Below are positions 1 to 8,700 of a stretch of 64,000 nt of DNA, one piece after another. Within the stretch, counting starts at the first letter, position 1; each line of letters begins with the position of its first letter. Source of the stretch: an uncultured Deferribacteraceae bacterium (GTDB taxonomy: Bacteria > Chrysiogenota > Deferribacteres > Deferribacterales > Mucispirillaceae); the NCBI GenBank assembly GCA_947041165.1, contig CAMRCY010000001.1, positions 38,892-102,891 on the forward strand, given 5' to 3'. The position numbers and the translations under genes are program-made. The notes under the pieces are model-generated. The model did not search any database. It saw only the letters and a list, made by a program, of their open reading frames with translations, and was not told where the DNA came from.

Positions 1-107
1 GGCTCTGATGCATACGATGATAAAGTGAAACCTACTCCTAAAAACATTGAAATAATAAGCGTTAATCCAATAAGCTTGAAGTTTAACTTGTTTCTGATTC
101 TTAACAT
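1..107 (-). CDS. N-terminus of an exported or membrane protein (partial)
   Basis: Only the first 35 codons are inside the window. The start is supported by an AGGAG ribosome binding site at 116-120, eight bases before the ATG at 107. The peptide begins MLRIRNKLNFKLIGL, with basic residues followed by a hydrophobic stretch (about residues 12-28) and then SSYASE. This is either a signal peptide, with a possible cleavage after Ala, or the first membrane segment of a sensor or chemotaxis-type protein. No catalytic domain is visible, so no function is assigned. Confidence 0.6.
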   Translation of the reverse strand, partial: MLRIRNKLNFKLIGLTLIISMFLGVGFTLSSYASE

Positions 108-985
108 AACTTTTTCTCCTTTTTTTGTATTAGCGTTTGCTAATTTTTATCACAGTAAAGTTTTCTATCCTTATCTGTGATAAATCTATCTCTATTTGAT
201 ATTTCTAAAATTTTGTAATCTGTAAAATCTTAACTATCGAAAAATAATTACTTTTATCTATAAAATCATATAAGTAGGGGAAATTTTTTCCTACTATACG
301 GTAAAAAGTGTGCATAAATTATTAAATATTTTTATCATATTAAATTGTAATCAATCTTAATAGATATATTTGTTAACCTGTTTTATAATCTAAAATATAC
401 AATTTTACTCTTATTATTTATGCTAGATTATTTTAATATATAACATATCCCAATTGATCTAACTGTAGACCCATTATCTAAATATGCTAAGAATTACAAC
501 ATTAAATTACTTTGTTTTTTTGATTATAAAACTCTAAAATATTCAGAACATAATTAAGTTAGCGTTGTTGATTTCAATTAAGGCAATCAACAGCGATATT
601 ACTGTGTGGTGTAACATTACTTATAATCGTTAATACTTTTAAAGCGTGGCAGAATAAATTGCCTAGGTATTATTGAAGTTACTAGAGTAGATAGAAATCA
701 CTACTTTTCGTATTGTGTATTTACACGCAATTAATATGCCATTTGTATATCAATTTAAGAGTACTGGGTAGAAAGATAGGTGTATTTTCGTGTTTTTGTA
801 AAAAAAAATGCCTTTACAATAAAACCGTACGGAAGGTTATTTATAAAGGCATAATTAATAACTCAAAAAGGAAACGTATTGTGATGTGTACAACTGCAAT
901 ATATAGATTTGTTAAAATCACATTATCATATAATTGATATATTACAGTTGTATTAACTTAAAAATTGCTGCATACCATAATCAGA
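108..985. other. AT-rich intergenic region without a supported gene
   Basis: Very AT-rich stretch of almost 880 bp between the leftmost gene and hcp. A 74-codon open frame at 713-937 has no family resemblance, an unusual composition and crosses a terminator hairpin, so I do not call it a gene. The only structure I can support is the hairpin at 800-852. Confidence 0.5.
800..852 (-). terminator. Rho-independent terminator downstream of hcp
   Basis: Read on the minus strand, an imperfect stem of about 18 bp (arms ATGCCTTTATAAATAACC and GGTTTTATTGTAAAGGCAT, with a small bulge) closes a loop around CCGTAC and is followed by a run of eight to nine T. It lies about 135 bp past the hcp stop codon on the same strand and is the natural end of the hcp transcript. 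Confidence 0.75.
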
Positions 986-2533
986 TTATCCTAAAATTTT
1001 CTCTAAATCTGCTTCTGGTGTAGAAATAGGAGTTAGGTTAAACTTCTCAACTAAAACCGATAAAATAGCAGGAGAAATAAATGCTGGAAGGCGTGGACCT
1101 ATGTATATATTTTGAATTCCAAGTGCTAGTAAAGTTAATAAAACACATACTGCTTTTTGCTCATACCAAGAAAGGACAAGAGTAAGTGGCAGTTCATTAA
1201 CCGAGCATTCAAACGCTTCTGATAATGCCACAGCAACTTTGATAGCACTGTATGCATCGTTACATTGTCCCATATCCATAATGCGTGGAAGTCCGCCAAT
1301 TTCACCTAAATCCATATCGTTAAATCTATATTTACCACAACCTAATGTTAAAATTATTGAATCACTTGGTGTTTGATCAACAAAATCAGTGTAATAATTA
1401 CGACCAGGATTTGCACCATCGCAACCACCAACTAAGAAGAAATGTTTAATAGCTCCTTGTTTAACTGCATCAACCACAGTGCCTGCAACTGATAATACTG
1501 TTCCATGTCCATAACCAGTTGTAAGAGTGTCGCCACCATTAATACCAGTCATTTTATGAAGCTCTTTATATCCACCAAGTTCTAATGCTTTTTTAATAAC
1601 TATTGTGAAATCTTTTTTATCATCAATATGAACTATGTCAGGATATGATACCATCGACGTTGTGAAAACACGATCAGCATAACTTGATTTAACAGGCATA
1701 AGACAATTTGTTGTGAATAAAATAGGTGCAGGAAGATCGGCAAACTCTTTCTGTTGTGATTGCCATGCAGTACCAAAGTTACCTTTTAAATGTGAATATT
1801 TTTTCAGTTCAGGATATCCATGTGCAGGTAGCATTTCACCATGAGTATAGATATTAATTCCTTTACCTTCAGTTTGTTCTAAAAGTAATCCTAAGTCATG
1901 TAGATCGTGACCAGTTATAACAATAAATGGACCAGCTTCAATATTTGTGCTTACTTTTGTTGGCACTGGTGTTGCAAACGCACCTGTATTTGCACTGTCT
2001 AATAGTTCCATACATTTTAAATTAACCATACCAGATTCCATAACTAATCCTAGTAACTCATCAATTGAAAGATCTTTATGTATAGCTTCAAGTCCAAGGT
2101 ATAAAAAGTTTAAAACATCTTCATCTGTTTTACCAAATATAGAGGCGTGATGAGCGTATGATGCCATACCACGGATACCAAATAGAAGTATAGATTTTAA
2201 CGAACGAATATCTTCATTACAAGTCCAAAGAGTATTCATATCAATTTCAACAACAGGTGCATAATTTTCTCTTAGTTTATCTGTTGCAACACAAAGATCG
2301 TTACAAGTTTCATTGTTGAAACTTACATTTGTAACTGTAGTAAATAAACCATCCATCAACATCTGATCTGTTTGCTTAGTACGGTTTGATTTTGCAGCTG
2401 TTGCAAGAGCGATTAATTTTGTGGTTAATAGATCTTGTAAATTTGCTGTATCCGATTTTTTCCCACATGAACCATTTACTGTGCAACCAGTACCTTTAGT
2501 AGTGCCTTCACACTGATAACAAAACATTGACAT
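986..2533 (-). CDS. hcp: Hydroxylamine reductase / hybrid cluster protein
   Basis: Cytoplasmic iron-sulfur protein of the Hcp family. It reduces hydroxylamine in vitro and is linked in vivo to nitric oxide detoxification and protein S-nitrosylation. The N-terminal cluster cysteines are C5, C8, C17 and C23 (CYQCEGT, then GC and SC). The hybrid-cluster ligands are all recognisable in order: His in TGHDLHD, Glu in THGEMLP, Cys in TTNCLMP, Cys in GGCDGANPGR, Cys in LGCGKYRF, Cys in MGQCND, and Glu/Lys in SWYEQKA. Length 515 aa fits the short anaerobe class. AAGGAG precedes the ATG by seven bases. It lies downstream of the diferredoxin gene on the same strand, with a repeat-rich 182-bp gap that may carry its own promoter. 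Confidence 0.95.
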   Translation of the reverse strand: MSMFCYQCEGTTKGTGCTVNGSCGKKSDTANLQDLLTTKLIALATAAKSNRTKQTDQMLMDGLFTTVTNVSFNNETCNDLCVATDKLRENYAPVVEIDMNTLWTCNEDIRSLKSILLFGIRGMASYAHHASIFGKTDEDVLNFLYLGLEAIHKDLSIDELLGLVMESGMVNLKCMELLDSANTGAFATPVPTKVSTNIEAGPFIVITGHDLHDLGLLLEQTEGKGINIYTHGEMLPAHGYPELKKYSHLKGNFGTAWQSQQKEFADLPAPILFTTNCLMPVKSSYADRVFTTSMVSYPDIVHIDDKKDFTIVIKKALELGGYKELHKMTGINGGDTLTTGYGHGTVLSVAGTVVDAVKQGAIKHFFLVGGCDGANPGRNYYTDFVDQTPSDSIILTLGCGKYRFNDMDLGEIGGLPRIMDMGQCNDAYSAIKVAVALSEAFECSVNELPLTLVLSWYEQKAVCVLLTLLALGIQNIYIGPRLPAFISPAILSVLVEKFNLTPISTPEADLEKILG

Positions 2534-2610
2534 AATTATTCTCCTTTTATAAAACTAAATTTAAAACATGAATGTATTTATAAATCACTTAAATTTATAA
2601 AATACCTAAA

Positions 2611-2678
2611 AACATTTATATGAACTAATTAGTTATGAAATTAAAACATTTATATAAACTAAATAGTTGTGAAATTAA
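2611..2678. repeat. 34-bp tandem direct repeat with palindromic cores upstream of hcp
   Basis: Two adjacent 34-bp units (2611-2644 and 2645-2678) differ at only three positions. Each carries a palindrome: AACTAATTAGTT (perfect) in the first and AACTAAATAGTT (one mismatch) in the second, 34 bp apart. Lying in the hcp upstream region, they could be paired regulator sites or a simple duplication. No match to a known consensus is claimed. Confidence 0.6.
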
Positions 2679-2715
2679 AACAATTACAATAATCTAAAAT
2701 TTTTAGATCGGTTGT

Positions 2716-3489
2716 TTAAAGTGTCAAACTTCTCTCACCTAAAATGTTACCATCGGTTGAGATTGTTACAAGTTGCCACTGAATCATTTTTGAACAATTT
2801 TTAAGAGCAGTTTTTACAGAGTTTTCTATCCCTTTACAACAAGGCACATCCATACGAACAATAGTTACAGACTCTATATTATTTGTTTCAAATATAACGC
2901 TAAGTTTCTCTGCGTAATCACCTTCATCTAATTTAGGACAACCTATAAGTGTGATTTTGTTTTTCATAAATTCATTATGAAAGTTTCCATAAGCATAAGC
3001 TGCACAATCAGCAGAGATAAGAAGTTTTGCATTATCAAAATATGATGCGTTTTCTGATACAAGTTTTAATTGTACAGGCCACTGATTAAGATTAGTTTGA
3101 GCCTTACTAACTGTACTCACAGTTTCTGAAACTTCAAGAGTAGTTGCTGAGATATCATGAGCAGGCGAGTGTGCAAGATTTATCGGTTGCATATTAGGAC
3201 GGTCAAAAGTTTTGATGTTACTGCTAGGACAATCACAACCTGCTGTTTCTGTATGAGTTTCTTTACTATTTCTATTGTTGCCTTCTTTAAATGTGACATC
3301 TATATCACTAAAGCTAATTGCATCAACAGGGCATTTAGGCATACATTTTCCAAGTCCGTCACAATAATCATTACTAATAAGTTTAGCTTTTCCATCAATG
3401 ATTTTAAGAGCACTTTGTTGACAAGCATTTGCACAAAGTCCACATCCGATACATTTTTCTTCATCTATTTGAATTATTTTTCTACTCAT
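2716..3489 (-). CDS. Hcp-associated ferredoxin-domain protein (FrdX-like)
   Basis: A 257-residue protein with an N-terminal bacterial ferredoxin module: C13, C16, C19, C23 (CIGCGLCANAC) and C43, C49, C53 (CDGLGKCMPKCP). A roughly 50-residue linker follows, then a C-terminal domain with further cysteines (SADCAAYA, IGCPKLD, VPCCKG). This architecture is repeatedly found beside hcp in anaerobes and is thought to supply Hcp with electrons. The role here is inferred from that association. It has a good ribosome binding site (AAGGAG, about eight bases before the ATG), is the first gene before hcp on this strand, and is divergent from the Crp/Fnr gene. Confidence 0.85.
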   Translation of the reverse strand: MSRKIIQIDEEKCIGCGLCANACQQSALKIIDGKAKLISNDYCDGLGKCMPKCPVDAISFSDIDVTFKEGNNRNSKETHTETAGCDCPSSNIKTFDRPNMQPINLAHSPAHDISATTLEVSETVSTVSKAQTNLNQWPVQLKLVSENASYFDNAKLLISADCAAYAYGNFHNEFMKNKITLIGCPKLDEGDYAEKLSVIFETNNIESVTIVRMDVPCCKGIENSVKTALKNCSKMIQWQLVTISTDGNILGERSLTL

Positions 3490-3538
3490 TATTTATCTCC
3501 TTACTTGCGTTTGTAAAATTAATGTAGCATACTTAAAT

Positions 3539-3562
3539 CAACATGTATGTTGTAGTTACAAC
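3539..3562. promoter_or_regulatory. Two overlapping palindromes in the divergent frdX/regulator promoter region
   Basis: CAACATGTATGTTG (3539-3552) and GTTGTAGTTACAAC (3549-3562) are each perfect 14-bp inverted repeats (6-bp arms, 2-bp centre) and share the four bases GTTG. They sit between the divergent diferredoxin and Crp/Fnr genes, upstream of the regulator's ribosome binding site. That placement fits an operator for autoregulation and for control of the hcp branch. Confidence 0.6.
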
Positions 3563-3575
3563 AAAGGATGTAAAT

Positions 3576-4229
3576 ATGGAAAAAATTTTTAATATTGTAA
3601 AAAACAACGATTTGTTTGAAGGGGTCATATTCAAAGATTTTGAAAAACTGTATCCTTGTTTATCACCGATACGAAAGAAATTTAAAAAATCAGAGATCAT
3701 TTTAAACGCTGGCGATAAGGCTAATTATGTGTACATAATCTTATCGGGTTCGGTAAAGATAGTGAAAAGTGATATAGATGGAAAAGATAATGTTCTGACG
3801 GAACTATCAGTTTCCGATATTTTTGGAGAGGTGTTTGCTTGTGCAAATATTTTGCATAGCCATGTTACAGTTGTATCGTTGCAAGAGAGTGAAGTGTTAT
3901 TTTTGAACTATAAAAAAATTATCACATCATGTCAATCTGCGTGTAGTTATCACTCAAAATTGATATCAAATATGCTTAAATTAGTTGCTAAAAAGAACAT
4001 CATGTTACATCAAAAAATAGAGCTTATTTCTAAACGTACTACAAGAGAGAGATTGTTACTGTATTTTGATATTCATCGCAGAAATCAAAAAAAATTCACT
4101 ATACCGCATAGTCGTGAAAATCTTGCAGCATATCTTTGTGTAGATAGAAGTGCTATGTCAAATGAGTTTAGTAAAATGCAGAAAGAAGGGATTATTAAAT
4201 ACGATAAAAATCAATTTGAGATTTTGTAA
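3576..4229 (+). CDS. Crp/Fnr family transcriptional regulator, likely controlling hcp
   Basis: 217-residue regulator with an N-terminal cyclic-nucleotide-like effector domain (about residues 20-130, including GDKANYVYIILSGSVKI and SDIFGEVFA) and a C-terminal winged helix (RENLAAYLCVDRSAMSNEF). I start it at 3576 because AAAGGA at 3563-3568 gives proper spacing. An in-frame ATG at 3543 lies inside a palindrome and has no ribosome binding site. No N-terminal Fnr-type cysteine cluster is seen, so an oxygen-sensing 4Fe-4S cluster is unlikely. Divergent orientation to frdX-hcp suggests an HcpR/DNR-type nitrosative-stress regulator, which is an inference. Confidence 0.85.
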   Translation: MEKIFNIVKNNDLFEGVIFKDFEKLYPCLSPIRKKFKKSEIILNAGDKANYVYIILSGSVKIVKSDIDGKDNVLTELSVSDIFGEVFACANILHSHVTVVSLQESEVLFLNYKKIITSCQSACSYHSKLISNMLKLVAKKNIMLHQKIELISKRTTRERLLLYFDIHRRNQKKFTIPHSRENLAAYLCVDRSAMSNEFSKMQKEGIIKYDKNQFEIL

Positions 4230-4451
4230 CGGTGTGCTTTTTGATGGTATTATAACTTTAGAGAGAGTTTCGTGATCTAGGTTTTTATATAAAGTGAATA
4301 TAGTGATATTGTAAATAATGCTATAAAGATAGATGTGCAAAATAAAAAGATCTTACCATAAATCGAATATTACAGTATCATACAAATATAGATAATATAA
4401 TCTTCGTACAGAAGTGTATTTATGTTGTTAAAATTATTAAGGGAAAGGTAT

Positions 4452-4805
4452 ATGAGTTTTAAGAGTGATACATGTGTTGATCGTAACAACAAGCCCTTAA
4501 CATCCTACTCTTCTAAATCAGAGGCAGATGATGGGATAAGATATATTAAAGATACTTATCGTAAAGATATGGTTTTATATAAATGTTCAAGTTGTAGTTA
4601 TTATCATCTTGCACCAGCTGGTAGACATACTCCACTAGCAGAGAAGAGATGTAGCTGTTTTGATAGAAATGGATCGGGTAAAGATTTATATAGTAGTAAG
4701 GCATCAGCTGAGATGCGTGCAAAAATTTTATCAGCTGAAAACCATATAAAACTAACTGTATATAAATGTCCAGAAGAGAGAGGTTATCATCTGTCAAAGG
4801 CGTAG
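4452..4805 (+). CDS. Small Cys-rich protein made of two duplicated units
   Basis: 117 residues. Start chosen at 4452 because GGGAAAGG (4441-4448) precedes it; an ATG at 4422 lacks such a site. The protein is an internal duplication of about 50 residues. Both halves follow the order Cys-x-Asp-Arg-Asn, YSSK, then YKC...YHL. In unit 1 the motif is YKCSSCSYYHL, a CxxC knuckle. In unit 2 the second Cys is lost (YKCPEERGYHL) but an extra Cys appears earlier (RCSCFDRN). A zinc-ribbon-like fold is plausible. The stop codon coincides with the first bases of the tandem repeat that follows, so the C-terminus may have been set by that repeat. Function unknown. Confidence 0.65.
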   Translation: MSFKSDTCVDRNNKPLTSYSSKSEADDGIRYIKDTYRKDMVLYKCSSCSYYHLAPAGRHTPLAEKRCSCFDRNGSGKDLYSSKASAEMRAKILSAENHIKLTVYKCPEERGYHLSKA

Positions 4806-5124
4806 CTAATGACTTATTATATAGAGTAGGGTGTGCAGTTTTTTGTTAATATCCCACTCGCATAAATAGTCTTACTTCTAAATGATTTTATAAATTTACA
4901 GTAAAGCATTATACTTTTTTTTGCAGAAACAAATATTGTAATGATATAAAAATATTTATCAACGATAGCTAATGACTTATTATATAGAGTAGGGTGTACA
5001 GTTTTTGTTAATATCCCACTCGCATAAATAGCCTTACTATTTCTAAATGATTTTATAAATTTACAGTAAAACATTATACTTTTTTTGCAGAAACAAATAC
5101 TGTACTGATATAAAAATATTTAAA
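4803..5124. repeat. Two tandem copies of a ~163-bp repeat
   Basis: Unit 1 (4803-4965) and unit 2 (from 4966) are nearly identical, differing by scattered substitutions and a few indels. Each contains TAGAGTAGGGTGTGCAG or a one-base variant. The same GAGTAGGGTGTGC word occurs once more at about 40600, inside the 3' end of a small minus-strand gene. The repeat therefore carries decayed gene ends of a family present elsewhere in the window. Confidence 0.85.
4817..5074 (-). pseudogene. Two decayed 3' ends of a small gene related to the one at 40555-40842
   Basis: Read on the minus strand, each repeat unit encodes a version of GILTK..HPTLYNKS. The intact-looking protein at 40555-40842 has GILTRTAHPTLYNKS in its C-terminus. 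Upstream of this block the copies keep only a degenerate KFIKSFR-like segment that faintly matches KSIRTLRKRL in the intact homologue. The 85-codon open frame runs through both units but has no start signal. I read it as remnants, not a functional gene. Confidence 0.55.
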
Positions 5125-5191
5125 CAGATAAAGTAAAAGGTGTGTATCTCTTTCACTGATTTACTTAATTAAATTTGTTATAATTAAATGT

Positions 5192-6376
5192 TTAAGATTT
5201 ATTATTTGTTTGACACTTTCCAGCTATAAACCCACTCGCAAATGCAAACCAAATATTGTATCCTCCCAAGTTTCCAGCGATGTCGATAGCTTCGCCTATA
5301 AAATAAAGCCCTGACACTTTATTTGCTTCAAAAGTTTTTGATGATAATTCTTTAGTATCAATTCCACCTTTACATATTTCTGCTAGATCATATCCCATAT
5401 CTGCCACAGGTTTTACTATGAAAAAATGTATAAATTTATACAGTAGTTCAACTTGATGATTAGATAGTTCTTGAATATTTTTATTCTCTATATCTGTTTC
5501 ATATAAAATCCAGCTTGCAACTTTTGCAGTGAAATAAGTTTTCATAAATGAATGAATTTTTTCTTTAACCTTTGATGATTTATCTCGATCGATAAGTTCT
5601 TTTATATTTGCATTTGGTAAAAGATCTATACTCACTGAATCACCCTTGCTCCAATACGATGAAATCTTTAATATCACAGGTCCACTTAATCCTTTATGAG
5701 TAAACAATAGATTGTCATAAAAGAATTTCTTGCCGATACTTGCTTTACAGTGCAATGCTGTTCCTGAAAGCTCTGTATATGGATTTTGTAATTTGAGTGG
5801 CACAAGTGCAGGACTAAAATCTATGACATTAAGCCCAAAGTTTTTCGCTGTTTCTGCTGCAAAATTACTAACCCCTAGGTTAGGAAATGATATTCCACCT
5901 GTTGCTATTATTACAGATGTAGAATTGTAAGATCCTTTGTTTGTTTCTATTTCAAATATATTATTGTTTTTTTGTAAAGATGTTATATCTGTGTTAAATG
6001 AAAAATCTGCATCCTTTGATTGATCTAGCAGGTAATTGATAATATCGGTAGATGAATTTTTACAAAATATTTGTCCCAATTTTCTTTCTTGATATTGAAT
6101 ATTGTTTTCATCCATTTCTTGAAGAAAATCAGCAACATCAAATTGCGTAAGTGCAGACTTAACGAAATGAGGGTTTTTAGAAATATAATGATCAGCTGAC
6201 ATATCAAGATTTGTAAAATTACATTTACCACCGCCAGATATTTTAACTTTCCTAAGTGGAGCTTCATGATTTTCAATCACAAGCACAGTTTTATTATCCT
6301 TCAAAGCAACCGCCGCAGCCATAATACCACTTGCTCCTGCACCTATAATTATTACGTCATATTTGTTACCAGTCAT
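5192..6376 (-). CDS. NAD(P)/FAD-dependent flavoprotein, BaiN/HI0933 family
   Basis: 394-residue soluble oxidoreductase. The N-terminus holds the FAD-binding Rossmann motif IIGAGASGIMAA, then KVSGGGKCNFTN, which is the hallmark of the HI0933-like family (often named aminoacetone oxidase family or BaiN). A second family motif, ATGGISFPNLGVS, is in the middle, and the C-terminal FAD contact appears as GEAIDIAGNLGGYNIWFAFA. Length is usual. The physiological substrate of this family is poorly defined, so only flavin-dependent redox activity is assigned. It stands alone between the repeat and the ankyrin gene, with no operon partner. Confidence 0.9.
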   Translation of the reverse strand: MTGNKYDVIIIGAGASGIMAAAVALKDNKTVLVIENHEAPLRKVKISGGGKCNFTNLDMSADHYISKNPHFVKSALTQFDVADFLQEMDENNIQYQERKLGQIFCKNSSTDIINYLLDQSKDADFSFNTDITSLQKNNNIFEIETNKGSYNSTSVIIATGGISFPNLGVSNFAAETAKNFGLNVIDFSPALVPLKLQNPYTELSGTALHCKASIGKKFFYDNLLFTHKGLSGPVILKISSYWSKGDSVSIDLLPNANIKELIDRDKSSKVKEKIHSFMKTYFTAKVASWILYETDIENKNIQELSNHQVELLYKFIHFFIVKPVADMGYDLAEICKGGIDTKELSSKTFEANKVSGLYFIGEAIDIAGNLGGYNIWFAFASGFIAGKCQTNNKS

Positions 6377-6478
6377 TGTTTCCTTTTCCTCTTATTATAT
6401 ATTATTACACTATATTATTAATGTTATTTATGAACTAACTATTTTGTAAAAAATTACATTGTCGTCTTCTTGTTGATG

Positions 6479-7252
6479 CTATTTAATACTCTCTAAATAT
6501 TCAACAACTTCAGGTTGTTCTTCATGTATAGCTATATCAATAGCTGTTTGATCTTTATTGTTTTTAAGATAAGTATCAGCACCTTGTTCTACTAAATATT
6601 GCACTATATTCACAAATCCACTGTCTGCTGCTTGCATTAATGCTGTCCAGTTTGATGTGCTCACATCATTGATATCAACACCTTGTTCTCGTAAATATTT
6701 AACAACTTCTAACTGTCCTTTATTTGCAGCCCACATGAATGCAGTGAGTCCACGTTTGTTCTTGGAGTTAATATCAGCACCTTGCTCAATAAGATATTTA
6801 ACAACTTTTAAATGTCCATGACGAGAAGCATACATAAATGCTGTAGCATAATGGATATTTTTAATATGAATATCAGCACCTTGTTCTACTAGATATTGCA
6901 CAACTTCTAAATATCCTTTAATAGAAGAATTTATCAATACTGTTTTGCCCCATCTATCTTTAGCATGAATATCTGCTCCGTTTTCGATTAGGTGTTTTAC
7001 AATTTTTAGATGTTGATTGCATGAAGCATATATCAAAGCTGTAAATGCATCATCATTTGTAGAATTAATATCTGCTCCATTTTTAATTAAATATTTCACC
7101 ACTTCTAGATATCCATTTTCAGAAGCCATCATTAGAGCTGTATGATTGTTGTCATCTTTAGCATTGATATCTGCACCTTTTGATAGACATTCTTGTACGC
7201 CAGCTAAATTGCCGTGTTTTGCACTCTTAATAAAAGTATTATTATTACTCAT
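6479..7252 (-). CDS. Ankyrin repeat protein
   Basis: 257 residues formed almost entirely by about seven consecutive 33-residue ankyrin repeats. Each carries a TALM(Q/M)A- or TAFMYA-type helix start and the pattern LEVVKYLIxxGADI. There is no signal peptide and no extra domain, so it is probably a cytoplasmic protein-binding scaffold, unless delivered by a route not visible here. Some host-associated bacteria use such proteins as effectors, but nothing in this sequence shows secretion. The gene is isolated and has no identifiable partner. Confidence 0.9.
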   Translation of the reverse strand: MSNNNTFIKSAKHGNLAGVQECLSKGADINAKDDNNHTALMMASENGYLEVVKYLIKNGADINSTNDDAFTALIYASCNQHLKIVKHLIENGADIHAKDRWGKTVLINSSIKGYLEVVQYLVEQGADIHIKNIHYATAFMYASRHGHLKVVKYLIEQGADINSKNKRGLTAFMWAANKGQLEVVKYLREQGVDINDVSTSNWTALMQAADSGFVNIVQYLVEQGADTYLKNNKDQTAIDIAIHEEQPEVVEYLESIK

Positions 7253-7451
7253 TACGCTTCCTTCACTTGTTTTATATGCTTATAATTTCAAATCTTTTTT
7301 AGTTGTAAAAAACTATATTTTGATTTCAATATCTAGTAATTAAGATCAATATTATGCACTCATTTATTTTAGCATAAATATCAGTGCCTTGCCAATTGAT
7401 GGTTGCCTATCATTAATAAATAGAAAACTCTCATATAAATATTAGGTGGTT

Positions 7452-7838
7452 TTAAGAGTGACTTGTGCCATGTTTTTCGTAATCAATAATTTTATCAATT
7501 GAGTTATCTGAATTCATGAGAACAACTTTAGGTATATGCTTATTAGCCTCAAGAGGAGTCATATTTGCATACGTCATAACAATAACCAAATCACCAGGCT
7601 GAACACATCTTGCAGCAGCACCGTTTAGACAGATAACACCAGATCCTCTCTCCCCAGCTATCGTATAAGTTTCAAATCTGTTACCGTTATTTATACAAAC
7701 AACTTGAACTTTTTCATACTCATAAATATTTCCAGCTTCCATCAGATCAATAGCGATAGTAATACTTCCAACATAATTTAAATTAGCCTCAGTTACAGTT
7801 GCTCTATGTAATTTACTTTTAAGTAAAGTTATTTCCAT
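7452..7838 (-). CDS. panD: Aspartate 1-decarboxylase
   Basis: 128-residue proenzyme of the pyruvoyl-dependent decarboxylase that makes beta-alanine for pantothenate. The self-cleavage site is visible as G24-S25 in NYVGSIT, where Ser25 becomes the pyruvoyl group. Other conserved parts are [18 protein letters not shown] and the C-terminal VIVMTYA. Length is typical. It is the last gene of a panB-panC-panD operon on the minus strand and its start overlaps the end of panC by 20 bp, implying translational coupling. Confidence 0.95.
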   Translation of the reverse strand: MEITLLKSKLHRATVTEANLNYVGSITIAIDLMEAGNIYEYEKVQVVCINNGNRFETYTIAGERGSGVICLNGAAARCVQPGDLVIVMTYANMTPLEANKHIPKVVLMNSDNSIDKIIDYEKHGTSHS

Positions 7839-8700
7839 TACTATCCTCCACAGATTTAAAAATGATATTATCTATCAAACGAGTTTTACCGATAAAAACT
7901 GCTATAACGCACATAGAAACCGATGAGATTTCTTTGATTGGTTTTAAATATATAGTATCAACAATTTCAACGTAGTCAATCTTTGCTAACGGTTCTTGTG
8001 ATATAATTTTCTCTACTTCAAACTTAATTTTTTCAACATCTGTCAAACCAGCATCAACTAAATTTTTACTATGCGTAAGAGCTTTAGATAGTGATAGTGC
8101 AGCCACTCTTTCATCAGCATTAAGATAAGAATTTCTTGAACTCATCGCAAGTCCATCAGCCTCTCTTACAATCTTGCAACCTACAATATTAATATCAATA
8201 TTTAGATCACGAACCATTTGTTTAATAACAGCTAACTGTTGAGCATCTTTCTGTCCAAAATAAGCGTTGTTAGGTTTTACAACTGCGAAAAGTTTTGCAA
8301 CAACTGTACAAACTCCGTTGAAATGCCCGAGCCTTGATGATCCACATAAACCTTCAGATGCTCCTTTATCCATTGTAACATAAGTTGAAAAACCAGCTGG
8401 ATATATCTCATTAGTTGTAGGTAAAAATATTAGATCAGCACCTGCTTGCTCACAAATTTTTGTGTCATTAATAATGTCTTTAGGGTAACTATCTAGATCT
8501 TCATTTTGTGAAAACTGTGTAGGGTTTAAAAAGATACTCACAACAACTTTATCATTTTCTAACACGGCTCTATCTATAAGGCTTTTATGTCCATCATGAA
8601 GATATCCCATCGTAGGCACAAAACCTATTGTATATCCTAATTTCTTCCATTCATATATAGTTTTGCGTATCTCTTTTATTGTATCTATTTTTTGTAACAT
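7819..8700 (-). CDS. panC: Pantothenate synthetase
   Basis: 293-residue enzyme that condenses pantoate and beta-alanine with ATP to give pantothenate. The nucleotidyltransferase signature is [12 protein letters not shown] (the HxGH motif), followed by [10 protein letters not shown], the substrate contact FGQKDAQQL, and the KMSSR-like segment AMSSRNSYL. Length and motif spacing match the family. It sits between panB (1-bp overlap) and panD (20-bp overlap), which supports one co-translated operon making pantothenate. Confidence 0.96.
   Translation of the reverse strand: MLQKIDTIKEIRKTIYEWKKLGYTIGFVPTMGYLHDGHKSLIDRAVLENDKVVVSIFLNPTQFSQNEDLDSYPKDIINDTKICEQAGADLIFLPTTNEIYPAGFSTYVTMDKGASEGLCGSSRLGHFNGVCTVVAKLFAVVKPNNAYFGQKDAQQLAVIKQMVRDLNIDINIVGCKIVREADGLAMSSRNSYLNADERVAALSLSKALTHSKNLVDAGLTDVEKIKFEVEKIISQEPLAKIDYVEIVDTIYLKPIKEISSVSMCVIAVFIGKTRLIDNIIFKSVEDSNGNNFT

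Noticed and set aside
713..937. 74-codon plus-strand open frame before hcp
   Set aside because: Crosses the terminator hairpin of hcp, has no ribosome binding site and an odd composition; not supported as a gene.
4803..5124. Possible CRISPR or insertion sequence
   Set aside because: Only two large direct units, no spacers, no transposase and no terminal inverted repeats.
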